This document shows positions 20,976 through 28,530 of a stretch of DNA of 30,207 nt, piece after piece. The DNA comes from a virus: the IMG/VR virus record IMGVR_UViG_3300022602_000020, positions 1 through 30,207 of that record, one strand, 5' to 3'. Positions within the stretch are counted from its first letter, which is position 1. Every line of letters starts with the position of its first letter. A program made the translations under genes and the position numbers. A model generated the notes under the pieces. It was not told where the DNA came from, did not search any database, and saw only the letters and a program-made list of their open reading frames with translations.

Positions 20976-22553
20976 TTAGGTTAATGTTTTAAATTCTTCG
21001 TCATTATCTTCGGTATCAGCTTTTGGGCCGTTATCACCGTCGATATCCGGGATAGATGTATTGAGAGGCATATAGATGCGCCAGGGCTCCAGGCCTTCCT
21101 CTTTACAACGTTTTAAAATATATTTTTGCTCATTAATGCGGCGCTCGGTTTCATCATAGAAATCACTGCCACGTTCCGCAAAATCATCGCTAAGGGTTTT
21201 CAACCCCATTTGAATATCGCGCTGGTTAGCAGAAGCATCCCGGCCAGCATCTACAGTAATCTTGCGTGGAGTTACCCAATTAACCTTATTGAAATTGTCA
21301 TTAGGTGGTAGATCGCCATTAGCGATAGCGGACGCAATAACGTACGCGTAGGTGGGCGAACATAACCTATCGATTAAAACCTTTTGTCGGGCTTCAAATA
21401 CGCGCTGGGCTTTGGCAGTCACTAAACGTACTCCAGTAGAACCTGGTTTAGATGGATCTACGGTAAATTCATAAGGTAGCACGCCACCTACCGAATCCCG
21501 ATTAAGCTGGTCAATAAAGGTTTGAAAATTCTCGTTAGCTCGCGTGCTGGTGTGTGATTCCAGCTTTTCACCTGGGCTTAATGCCAGGATTTTGCCACCC
21601 ACAAAAGCACCCACCTCACCTGGGTTTGTATAAACTGAATTATTGGTTTGGCCCCAATCTTGAGGGCGCATCCCGAAACTTTGGAAATCGGCCACATCTC
21701 CAGCGAATTCACCAGCTTCTTTAGTGATGGTGCGAACAATATCCGCGTTAGCTTTTACCGCTTCTTTTTCCAGCGATAACATTTCTAAAATATCTACAAT
21801 ATTATTAATACTGTGCTGGAGAGGGGAATAAGCTCGTGCACCACTAACTTGCTCTGGGTGATGCACGTGCATCATCGACGCAGCGGAAACTTCGCGTGCA
21901 TCGCCATCAGATTTGATAATATTATATCCCGTTACCTTACCGTATTTATTAAAAATAATTCCGTCGAAAATCCCAGCTTGTGGGTTTTCAGTATAATTAG
22001 TGGTGCCTACCCGGTGACTCTCGATAATCTGTAGCTGGCAGTTACCCTGGGTGTCGAATGTCTTTAGGGCAAAAACTTCACCGTCGATATCGATGCGACG
22101 CGAACAAATCTGCTGAACGTCAGCGAAATTATAACGGCCCGTTACTTCACAAACCTGGCTACTCCAATTATGAAAGTAATCATAGGCCATTTTATCCCAG
22201 GCCGCATCGCCACTGGCTGGTTGAGCTTTGAGACCATCACCGACGGAATAAAGCGCCATATCACTAACCATCTGACGTACCAGGCCACTATTAACCGAAA
22301 GCCAGCGCATTTTCCGCGTTAGCTCCTGGCGGTCAAAAGTGGACATTACCTTCTTAAAATCAGCAGGATAAGGCGAATTAATCCACTGGCGTTTATTACT
22401 AAACTTAGCTCCTTCAAATTGGCTAAAAATCCCACTACCTCCCCATCCACCTCCAGCACCACCCATCCCATCAGCTCGCGCTTTTAATGGGGTGTTTTTA
22501 CCTGCAGTTTTCTTAACAGGTAAATTAATTTTCTTTTTAGGGATGCGTGCCAT
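20976..22553 (-). CDS. Portal protein (lambda gpB-like)
   Basis: The ATG at 22553 (MARIPKKKINLPVK) is used rather than 22586, which would overlap the upstream joiner gene. The 525-residue protein has FSNKRQWINSPYPADFKKVM, WLSVNSGLVRQMVSDMALYS and QQICSRRIDIDGEVFALKTF segments, which match the core of the lambda-type portal family, where this arginine-rich helix and beta core line the DNA channel. Position after the large terminase and joiner supports it. Twelve copies would form the ring through which DNA enters the head. Confidence 0.85.
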   Translation of the reverse strand: MARIPKKKINLPVKKTAGKNTPLKARADGMGGAGGGWGGSGIFSQFEGAKFSNKRQWINSPYPADFKKVMSTFDRQELTRKMRWLSVNSGLVRQMVSDMALYSVGDGLKAQPASGDAAWDKMAYDYFHNWSSQVCEVTGRYNFADVQQICSRRIDIDGEVFALKTFDTQGNCQLQIIESHRVGTTNYTENPQAGIFDGIIFNKYGKVTGYNIIKSDGDAREVSAASMMHVHHPEQVSGARAYSPLQHSINNIVDILEMLSLEKEAVKANADIVRTITKEAGEFAGDVADFQSFGMRPQDWGQTNNSVYTNPGEVGAFVGGKILALSPGEKLESHTSTRANENFQTFIDQLNRDSVGGVLPYEFTVDPSKPGSTGVRLVTAKAQRVFEARQKVLIDRLCSPTYAYVIASAIANGDLPPNDNFNKVNWVTPRKITVDAGRDASANQRDIQMGLKTLSDDFAERGSDFYDETERRINEQKYILKRCKEEGLEPWRIYMPLNTSIPDIDGDNGPKADTEDNDEEFKTLT

Positions 22554-22564
22554 ATCTACAAATT

Positions 22565-22834
22565 TTATAACCCTCGGAAATTCCACAGGCCGTTATAAAC
22601 GCGCACAGTGTCTCGGTTTCCGTATTGCATTGGGTTTAAAATCTGTAGCGCATAACGACATTCCACTAAGGCCACCTGTGGATCCATAGCGAATTTTTTA
22701 CCCACAGATGTACCGGAATCTGTGTAACTCATCATCGTTTTACCCTCCAAAATCATCGCAGCAGCTTGGTCGCGAATCGCCTCAATAGTGGTTTGAGGCA
22801 ACGTTAAGAAGCAACCGGTAGGGCGTATGCTCAT
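22565..22834 (-). CDS. gpW-like head-tail joining protein (89 aa)
   Basis: The ATG at 22834 is chosen because it lies immediately at the end of the conserved motif 22835-22857; a longer frame starting at 22975 would translate through the motif. The product starts MSIRPTGCF and includes ALVECRYALQILNPMQYG and RDTVRVYNGLWNFRGL. Length and position between large terminase and portal match lambda gpW, which stabilises packaged DNA and prepares the head for tail attachment. The sequence similarity is only general. Confidence 0.65.
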   Translation of the reverse strand: MSIRPTGCFLTLPQTTIEAIRDQAAAMILEGKTMMSYTDSGTSVGKKFAMDPQVALVECRYALQILNPMQYGNRDTVRVYNGLWNFRGL

Positions 22835-22857
22835 ATAAAATCGCGTTACAGTCAAAA
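22835..22857 (-). promoter_or_regulatory. Conserved virion-module motif, copy 1
   Basis: On the minus strand TTTTGACTGTAACGCG is followed by ATTTTAT, then the ATG of the joiner gene. It differs from the other copies at one T of the T-run. It is the most upstream of the five copies and opens the joiner-portal-protease module. Confidence 0.8.
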
Positions 22858-22871
22858 TAACCATAACGGGG

Positions 22872-23006
22872 CTACCAACCTTGCATAACAAGATTGGCAG
22901 CTTTGCGGCTAGACCACCAATGCCCAATGAATCCCACCGCGATGTAAATATGCTTAACTGCTCTGCCATTGTCAAGGGGTAGCAGTTTTATTTTCATCCT
23001 GGCCAT
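22872..23006 (-). CDS. Possible 41-44 aa ORF overlapping the large terminase end
   Basis: A frame distinct from terL and from the joiner extension starts at ATG 23006 (MARMKIKLLPLDNG) or 22997 (MKIKLLPLDNG) and ends with TAG at 22872, just upstream of the motif. It has a hydrophobic, aromatic centre (HIYIAVGFIGHWW) and a basic tail (SSRKAANLVMQGW). It would overlap terL by 26-35 bases, normal for this genome. It fills the only sizeable gap in the head region. No homologue is recognised. Confidence 0.45.
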   Translation of the reverse strand: MARMKIKLLPLDNGRAVKHIYIAVGFIGHWWSSRKAANLVMQGW

Positions 23007-24816
23007 CTTCACTACTATCCTGGTCAACCCGGCCCGTAAGCTTATAGGCCATAGCTGGCAGGAGGCCTATACATTCAGTGTCGAAAAAATGGTTTGGCCT
23101 ATCACCTATTTGTTCCCAGATGGGTTTCCCACCACTGGTAATGGTTCGGCGCTCTGATTGCATTTGAGCTAAGTACTCCTGGGGAACGTCCTGGGCACGC
23201 GTATGTCGGCCACGTCGGATTAACGTGCTGAGGGTGTCCTTAAAACGTAAATTTGAATAATAAAAAACTTTAACCCGTTTCTGGCCACTGGTTTCTATAA
23301 TCGCAGGCGAATAAGGCCTATATTCGGTTTTCGTCATTCCACTAGGTAGGCGAATCTTCCAGGCAAATTCGTTTCTCTGATCGCCACGCGTCGCATTCCA
23401 GCCACGTGCACCACAAGCTGCTAGCACCTCATCTTTCTGGTCACCGCAATCTACGAAAACATTAAATGGGTGAACGTCGTGCTTTTTCTGCACGTCGGCG
23501 AGCTCCGACCAAGCAAACACATAACCACAGGCCACTAACCGGCTTTTACCCTGGGCATCCCAACTTCGGATGGTGTAATAAAATCCACGTTTCTGTACGT
23601 CCACGGAAAGGAACCTACAGCGCACCAGCTCTTTCTGGTTTAAAGGATCTGGTGGTAACGCGATACCCGTCACTGGTTTACCATTAATAAATTTAGCTTC
23701 ATCAGGCCAGGGGTCACCTAATTTATATTCACCCACCGTTTCTTCTATCTTAATTTCATCAGCTTCCTCCTGCCAATGCTGGGCCAAGCGCTTTGTTTTG
23801 AATTCCTGGCGTGCGACGGTATCGCCACGTTCATCGTACGCCCTACTGGCCTCAATACATTCCACTGCCAAATCACCCCAGCTTAATCCCCACTGCGAGC
23901 ATAAGGCGTTAAAGTTATAACCTCGACGCTCTTTAGGTGCTCGTGGATTTGTGGCCACATAAGCACCCGTGGAATTTAACCTGGTGCGTACCGCATTAGT
24001 GTCTTTTAGCTCTGAGCTACATTTCTCACAAATATAAATTACCCCAGCACGTACCTGGTTCAAATCCCATCCCGTGGTAGTCAGAGCTGTTTCCGGAAAC
24101 TTTAACGATGTCCATTTATATTCTTGGCGATGGCCGCAATCTGGGCACGCAAATGTCCAAACCCGTTGGTCCGTGGTTTTCCAGAATTCGGCCCAATCGT
24201 GGCCTTCCGTTCCACCCTGGGAAACAAAAACTGTTTTGCTTTGCCATTTGAAAGCAGTGGTTCGCGCCAAAGCTTCTTTTATAGATCCATTACCCCACTG
24301 CCAAACCTCATCACCCAAAATGTACCGAATTGAACGGCGCTGTAAGTTGCGTTCGTTATTTGCACCCAGCACCCAGGCCGAATTTGTTTTAAAATTAATT
24401 GCTCCTTTTTTAGGAATTCCTTCTGGACCAATAAGATTTTTAACAGCTGGGATAGATTCCCATAACACCCTTAAACGCGTATCCAGCCAATCGTCGGCGT
24501 TACGGTCAATATCTTGAAGCATTAGCGTCGGGCCAGGTGCCAGCAGTGGAATTAAACAGCTCGCTGCTTCCGTCACCCAGCTCTTGCCCATTTGGACCGA
24601 ACCTAGTACCGCAATCTCCTGTACTTCTGGATCAACTAAAGCACGCAAGGGTTCAGCTAACCAAGGCGAATTCTTAATGCGAAACGGTCCAGATTGCGGT
24701 GAGTACGGAATAGATTTAACGTGGTGCTCCAACCAGGCCACTGGGTCCCTATGAGGATCTGGAGCTAATACCGAACGTAATTTGCGCTCAAATGCTATCG
24801 CTGCTGATATCTCCAT
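22972..24816 (-). CDS. Large terminase subunit (GpA family)
   Basis: The ATG at 24816 (MEISAAIAFERKL) is favoured over 24849. The 614-residue protein resembles lambda GpA: AVLGSVQMGKSW (about 69-80) is the Walker A-like loop, RYILGDEVWQW carries the Walker B Asp-Glu (169-170), and two CxxC pairs (CPDCGH at about 224-227 and CEKCS at 263-266) form a zinc ribbon characteristic of the GpA family. The C-terminal nuclease has LSVDVQKRGFYYTIRSWD. It packages DNA by ATP-driven translocation and cuts the concatemer at cos or pac. The downstream end overlaps a small ORF. Confidence 0.9.
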   Translation of the reverse strand: MEISAAIAFERKLRSVLAPDPHRDPVAWLEHHVKSIPYSPQSGPFRIKNSPWLAEPLRALVDPEVQEIAVLGSVQMGKSWVTEAASCLIPLLAPGPTLMLQDIDRNADDWLDTRLRVLWESIPAVKNLIGPEGIPKKGAINFKTNSAWVLGANNERNLQRRSIRYILGDEVWQWGNGSIKEALARTTAFKWQSKTVFVSQGGTEGHDWAEFWKTTDQRVWTFACPDCGHRQEYKWTSLKFPETALTTTGWDLNQVRAGVIYICEKCSSELKDTNAVRTRLNSTGAYVATNPRAPKERRGYNFNALCSQWGLSWGDLAVECIEASRAYDERGDTVARQEFKTKRLAQHWQEEADEIKIEETVGEYKLGDPWPDEAKFINGKPVTGIALPPDPLNQKELVRCRFLSVDVQKRGFYYTIRSWDAQGKSRLVACGYVFAWSELADVQKKHDVHPFNVFVDCGDQKDEVLAACGARGWNATRGDQRNEFAWKIRLPSGMTKTEYRPYSPAIIETSGQKRVKVFYYSNLRFKDTLSTLIRRGRHTRAQDVPQEYLAQMQSERRTITSGGKPIWEQIGDRPNHFFDTECIGLLPAMAYKLTGRVDQDSSEDGQDENKTATP

Positions 24817-25456
24817 TAAAATTTTCGGATGGGGGTGATTCTGGTGCAATAATTTGCTCCGGTGTTACCATCTCAGTTATTGTTTCGGTTTGAGCTTGGG
24901 ACCATTTGGCTAACAGCTTCTGGGCGTGGGCATCGATAGCTTTTAACGCGGTGCCAGGTGATTCGGGGTTTGCGGCCGTGGCTACTTCCATCCCAAAGGC
25001 CAGCAGGTCGGCTTTAATCTCAATTAAAATCTTGGTAAGCTTATCGACGGCCAGGACCACCTTAATCAACTCCTTTGATTCAATTGCGCGTGCCAGGGCT
25101 TCGCGTTCAAATTTAACTAAAGTCCACGCAATCTTCTCATAAGTTTGGTAAAGCTTGTTTTGATTCGGGTCACCAGCGTCGCGAGCTGCGATGTATTGCT
25201 GGCGAGCGTCCTCTTTCAGATCTCGGTGACGCTGTACGGTTTCTTCAAAAGTGGTATCAGCTTGGATAGATGTACGGTCATAATTTATTGGGGCCCGAAC
25301 CTCCACCCCACCACGCTGGCCACGTAAAAGCCGGGCCTCCCTCCAGGTAGTGGCAGCTTCCAGCGAATCCAAGGGGCACCCAGCTCGAACCAAGGCAGCT
25401 GCACGCGATGGGGTCACATTAAAATGGGCAGCCAGGTCTTTATTTGTAAGCGCCAT
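24788..25456 (-). CDS. Small terminase subunit candidate
   Basis: The 222-residue protein lies directly before the large terminase and overlaps it. The N-terminus LTNKDLAAHFNVTPSRAAAL is an HTH-type DNA-binding segment, as in lambda Nu1-like and other small terminases. The middle (ALARAIESKELIKVVLAVDK) is a coiled-coil helix that could mediate assembly into a ring. It would recognise the phage packaging site and hand it to the large subunit. The C-terminal tail is acidic and likely binds the large subunit. Confidence 0.75.
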   Translation of the reverse strand: MALTNKDLAAHFNVTPSRAAALVRAGCPLDSLEAATTWREARLLRGQRGGVEVRAPINYDRTSIQADTTFEETVQRHRDLKEDARQQYIAARDAGDPNQNKLYQTYEKIAWTLVKFEREALARAIESKELIKVVLAVDKLTKILIEIKADLLAFGMEVATAANPESPGTALKAIDAHAQKLLAKWSQAQTETITEMVTPEQIIAPESPPSENFNGDISSDSI

Positions 25457-25462
25457 TTAAAA

Positions 25463-26194
25463 TCAGCTTTTTTGGCCGAAATTTTTCCGCTTCCCCTTAA
25501 TTAAACTGGGTTTTTGAGTGAGAATCTTACGGAGTCGCGGTCGCGTTCGCCTTTTTAAGGCCTTTTCAAAGAGATTCCTTGCCGGGGGGCTCCCTGCTTC
25601 TAAAACGGTCAGGATTCGGCTAATACGCATCGATAATACCGCATTCTGTGGCCTCATATAAACTGAATTTTCCAAACCAAGGCGCCTTAAGAGGTTTGTG
25701 CATCGCCAGGAAACGGTAGCACGAGTAACATTATATTTTTCTGCCAAATCAATCTGCTTAGGTGCGTCGTACATCCCTAGAACAATGCGTACCACGTCCG
25801 CATCTAACCTGGTAGATGGATCAGTAGAATCGTCCATAGATTTGACCAGAAAAATTAGGACCGAGTTTAAGCGCTGTGAAATTGTTTCCATATCAGCTTC
25901 GGTAAGCTGATAAGTTTTAGGTTTTTTTTCTTCTTTGGCGGCCAGGTTTTCAAAAGCAGAATCGTCGATGCCAAATAGCTTAACAATATTATTATGTTTA
26001 GATTCCCTGGTAACTACTGTGCCGGGTTGCATCGATATCGGAGTATCGTTAACCAAAGCACGCGAATCTAATGGGTCACCAAATTCTGGTTCAGATGCAT
26101 CGAAGCATTTAGAATCAATTAAACGCTGCTTTTCGGATGGTTTTAAACCACGCCACCATTTACGGTACTCGTCGGTTAATTCTTTATGGGCCAC
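25463..26194 (-). CDS. HTH protein, possible late regulator (243 aa)
   Basis: A helix-turn-helix lies at residues about 143-173 (APKQIDLAEKYNVTRATVSW then RCTNLLRRLG), similar to sigma region 4-like and other regulatory HTHs. The C-terminal 50 residues are strongly basic (RRTRPRLRKILTQK), favouring DNA binding. The N-terminal half shows no known domain. It is placed before the terminases and could activate late transcription or take part in DNA packaging. It is a candidate reader of the five-copy motif, by inference only. It may alternatively be a second terminase-associated protein. Confidence 0.6.
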   Translation of the reverse strand: MAHKELTDEYRKWWRGLKPSEKQRLIDSKCFDASEPEFGDPLDSRALVNDTPISMQPGTVVTRESKHNNIVKLFGIDDSAFENLAAKEEKKPKTYQLTEADMETISQRLNSVLIFLVKSMDDSTDPSTRLDADVVRIVLGMYDAPKQIDLAEKYNVTRATVSWRCTNLLRRLGLENSVYMRPQNAVLSMRISRILTVLEAGSPPARNLFEKALKRRTRPRLRKILTQKPSLIKGKRKNFGQKS

Positions 26195-26195
26195 C

Positions 26196-26543
26196 CTAGC
26201 TAATCTGGGCAGATTCGTTAGGTACGCAACGCGTTAGCTTCCATTGGTTAACGGTGGTGTCAAATGCCACCAGGGATTTACGCGTTAAGTATTTCATCAT
26301 CGAAGCTGGTTTTAAAGTACCCAAATTAAGATGCAGATCTACCAGGTAAGCTTTAAATTCCTTTTTAGTTTTAGGCCAGCTAGTGGCCTCCAAATAACTC
26401 TGCCATTTATCAGCATATTCCTTGGCCTTAGCTACGTGCTTACCGCGATTAACTTCCAAAGCTATAAACATCTGCATTGGCATATTCCTCCAGCGCTTAC
26501 CCCAGTAGGAATTGTGTCTTATCCTGGTCTTTCTTTTATTCAT
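26196..26543 (-). CDS. Hypothetical basic protein (115 aa)
   Basis: No family is recognised. Highly basic N-terminus (MNKRKTRIRHNSYWGKRWRN) and helical segments (KHVAKAKEYADKWQSYLEAT). As the first gene after the AT-rich region at 26544-26752 it opens the packaging operon. A nucleic-acid-binding role is plausible from its charge, nothing more. The start has no Shine-Dalgarno. Confidence 0.6.
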   Translation of the reverse strand: MNKRKTRIRHNSYWGKRWRNMPMQMFIALEVNRGKHVAKAKEYADKWQSYLEATSWPKTKKEFKAYLVDLHLNLGTLKPASMMKYLTRKSLVAFDTTVNQWKLTRCVPNESAQIS

Positions 26544-26572
26544 TGGAGCTATCAGGAATGTTATAAAATTGA

Positions 26573-26599
26573 GGCCGAACCCATTAAGGGTTCCAGGCC
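26573..26599 (-). other. Bulged stem-loop before the packaging operon
   Basis: GGCC-GAACCC, five-base loop ATTAA, GGGTTC-CA-GGCC. The 10 base pairs are interrupted by a two-base bulge. On the minus strand it is followed by TCAATTTTATAA, a weak U-tract. It could be a terminator, an origin hairpin or part of a leader for the gene at 26196-26543. Confidence 0.5.
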
Positions 26600-26622
26600 G
26601 ATAATTTTATATATATTTTTAT

Positions 26623-26640
26623 ATACCCCTTTAGGGGTAT
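26623..26640 (-). terminator. ATACCCC/GGGGTAT hairpin
   Basis: A seven-base-pair stem with the loop TTTA (TAAA on the minus strand). Downstream on the minus strand comes ATAAAAATATATATAAAA, AT-rich but not T-rich. It shares its CCC-TTTA-GGG core with the hairpin after the tail-tube candidate (15748-15765), so it may be a recurring weak terminator or processing site. Here it would separate the helicase operon from the packaging operon. Confidence 0.45.
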
Positions 26641-26752
26641 TAAAATATTACTAAGTGTCCACGTTTTGGGAGTGGGGTGGGGCATTAGCTTAAAATCGGT
26701 TTTAAGGTGGGTTTAAAGTGGGGGTCTTAGGGTTTATATGGTTCGCACCCTG

Positions 26753-28075
26753 TTATCGCCTTGGCGGCCTGTTTCCGCTTGATTTAGAGGCATCCTGGGA
26801 TTGAGGGGCATCCTCTGACGTGGCATATTCCCACCTTAGCACGTTTCGGTCCCTGGAATGTCGAATTAAGATTTCTGGGGCAAAATCACCGTTAGCGTTC
26901 CGCATATTGGACCTGGAACGGCGCTTAGTTAACGCAAATTTAAAAACAGGGTTTTCGCCTGGCATTCGCATCAGTACGGCCGTCTCCCGAAAGAAATTAA
27001 CAAATTCTGAGCTGCCAAACCCACTATAGGCCAGATCTGCAGTGGTTTGGCCTTCTTTATCCGCGGCCTTCATCGGTTTACCGGTGTGATGCATCGCGAT
27101 AAATATGCATCCCGTTTCCATTAGGACCGGCGCCAAATCGTGGCGTAAAAAATTAGTTACCTCTTTCTGCTGGGATAAATCAATACCTGCAAAGGAAAGT
27201 AATGGATCACAAATGAAAACGTCACAGCTATGTTTGAGGATTAGCTCGCGCATCGTGCGTACAAACTTCTTACCTGTGCTGGTAGCGTCGCGGTAAAAGA
27301 ATAAGTTTTCTTTCAGCACGCGTAAATCAGCTGGGTGTATGTCATTACCAATAGCACCTTTTAACTGCTCACTGCAATCACCAGCGTCATTTTCGGCCTG
27401 CAGAATAATAATCTTTAATGGTTTTTTAGGTCCGATGCCAAAAAAATCCCGGCCCAGGCACCACTGTACCGCGGCCTGAGTCATCGCAGTGGATTTACCG
27501 GTGCCAGATTGGCCTACCCAAAGCAGTGACCCCCCTTTGCATAACCACCGATTACCGAAAACATTATTAGGGTCATTCTCCTTATCAAAAGAAAGCAAAT
27601 CATCTAATAGCATATTTTGCGCACCCTCTAATTTCTTATCCTGGAAATTAATGGCCGATATTGCGTTAAGATTATTAACTAGGTAATCGGTTAGCTTGCG
27701 TGGATCAGTGGCAGGTTCGTTACTGAGCTCCAGGGCACGCGTGGCAGTTTCGACGATGGCACGTAGCGTCGATGTGCGCTTAATGCTTTCTGCCCATTGT
27801 TTGTTTAAAATGCTAAAACCTACCTCAGTGGTTAAAGCTGAAATGTACGCGGCCTGTACGGGCGAATTCCATTTACGCAGTAATTCGGTGACGTTCAGCT
27901 CGTCGGGTAGGTGGCCATCCTGGGCGATGGTTTCCATAGCAGCGTATATATCCGCGTGCTTTGGTTCATAGAAATCACTGCTTTTAAGCTCTGGCAGTGG
28001 TTTCAATTGGTCGCGTAGCAAAACCCCGATAAGGGCACGCTCCGCATCGATAGATGAGGGTATAGGGTTGGGCAT
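26753..28075 (-). CDS. DnaB-N/RepA-like replicative ATPase (440 aa)
   Basis: Residues 1-110 match the DnaB N-terminal domain (DAERALIGVLLRDQ, FYEPKHADIYAAMETIAQDG, YISALTTEV). The rest is a RecA-fold domain of the RepA (RSF1010) type: Walker A GQSGTGKST at 188-196, DVFICDPLLSFAG with Asp290 as Walker B, and FIAMHHTGK near 326-334. The C-terminus is a Ser/Gln/Pro-rich tail. It probably loads on or drives unwinding at the phage origin and uses host polymerase, as no phage polymerase or primase is present. The combined DnaB-N plus RepA-like layout is known in phages but not universal. Confidence 0.8.
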   Translation of the reverse strand: MPNPIPSSIDAERALIGVLLRDQLKPLPELKSSDFYEPKHADIYAAMETIAQDGHLPDELNVTELLRKWNSPVQAAYISALTTEVGFSILNKQWAESIKRTSTLRAIVETATRALELSNEPATDPRKLTDYLVNNLNAISAINFQDKKLEGAQNMLLDDLLSFDKENDPNNVFGNRWLCKGGSLLWVGQSGTGKSTAMTQAAVQWCLGRDFFGIGPKKPLKIIILQAENDAGDCSEQLKGAIGNDIHPADLRVLKENLFFYRDATSTGKKFVRTMRELILKHSCDVFICDPLLSFAGIDLSQQKEVTNFLRHDLAPVLMETGCIFIAMHHTGKPMKAADKEGQTTADLAYSGFGSSEFVNFFRETAVLMRMPGENPVFKFALTKRRSRSNMRNANGDFAPEILIRHSRDRNVLRWEYATSEDAPQSQDASKSSGNRPPRR

Positions 28076-28091
28076 TGGTTAACGGTAAAGA

Positions 28092-28370
28092 TTACTTCAT
28101 TTTCTTAATCAAGGTTTTTTTAATAGAATAGTAATTAGTGGGCATAATTCGGTTATAACTATCTACCGTCCTAAAAACCTTAGTGTCTAAAATATTTAAT
28201 TCTTTTGCTTCGCTAATTAATCGCCGGGTTTGAGTTTCCGACATATTCCATTTTTTCATATAATCTTTAATCGTAAAATAACCAGGTGGTACTTTTTCGG
28301 CCGATTTCTTAATGGCGCTAATAATGGCCTGCAGTGATTCGTCAGTTATTTGGCGGCGTTTCTTTTTCAT
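28092..28370 (-). CDS. Winged-HTH-like protein (92 aa), replication accessory candidate
   Basis: A basic N-terminus (MKKKRRQITDESLQ) is followed by helices containing TIKDYMKKWNMSETQTRRLI, typical of a (winged) HTH, then a beta-wing-like VFRTVDSYNRI and a basic tail. It may bind the phage origin and load the downstream ATPase at 26753-28075, as in other small phage replication initiators, or act as a regulator. The start overlaps the upstream gene by 29 bases. No closer family is recognised. Confidence 0.6.
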   Translation of the reverse strand: MKKKRRQITDESLQAIISAIKKSAEKVPPGYFTIKDYMKKWNMSETQTRRLISEAKELNILDTKVFRTVDSYNRIMPTNYYSIKKTLIKKMK

Positions 28371-28530
28371 CGGGTTTTGTTATTTTGGTTTTATAATACA
28401 TATTGCGCCACATTCGCGTGGAGGCCTCTAGCATTTCGCATTGGAGCTCCAGTTTAATGATCTGGGTGTGCATCTGGTTATATTCGTATCGGTACCAGTC
28501 TAGGGTTCCTTCGGTATATGGGTTAGGCAT
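28342..28530 (-). CDS. Hypothetical small protein (62 aa)
   Basis: No family is recognised. The N-terminus is aromatic (TEGTLDWYRYEYNQMHTQII), the middle is a coiled-coil-like helix (LELQCEMLEASTRMW) and the C-terminus is charged (KPDEKETPPNN). It overlaps the phosphoesterase stop by 8 bases and the next gene by 29. Possibly an adaptor for the replication proteins, by position only. Confidence 0.55.
   Translation of the reverse strand: MPNPYTEGTLDWYRYEYNQMHTQIIKLELQCEMLEASTRMWRNMYYKTKITKPDEKETPPNN

Larger units (their letters stand above)
26544..26752. other. AT-rich intergenic region with hairpins: operon boundary, candidate origin
   Basis: This is the longest stretch without a firm gene (about 209 bases). 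It contains a 10-bp stem with a two-base bulge, GGCCGAACCC/GGGTTC-CA-GGCC (26573-26599); an AT-rich run of TATA repeats (26600-26622); a CCCC/GGGG hairpin (26623-26640); and, on the minus strand, pyrimidine-rich CCCCACCCCACTCCC. The minus-strand sequence TGGACA then 13 bases then TAATAC near 26640-26670 could be a promoter for the packaging operon. A 33-codon frame (26584-26685) is present but not supported. The combination is compatible with an operon terminator, a late promoter and an origin next to the helicase gene. Confidence 0.5.

Noticed and set aside
22565-22975. Longer joiner ORF (136 aa) starting at 22975
   Set aside because: Its first 47 codons translate the conserved motif and the small ORF region in another frame; the ATG directly after the motif fits the pattern of the four other copies.
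26584-26685. 33-codon minus-strand ORF in the AT-rich gap
   Set aside because: The translation is dominated by Ile, Tyr and Lys from TATA repeats, it runs through both hairpins and has no start signal.
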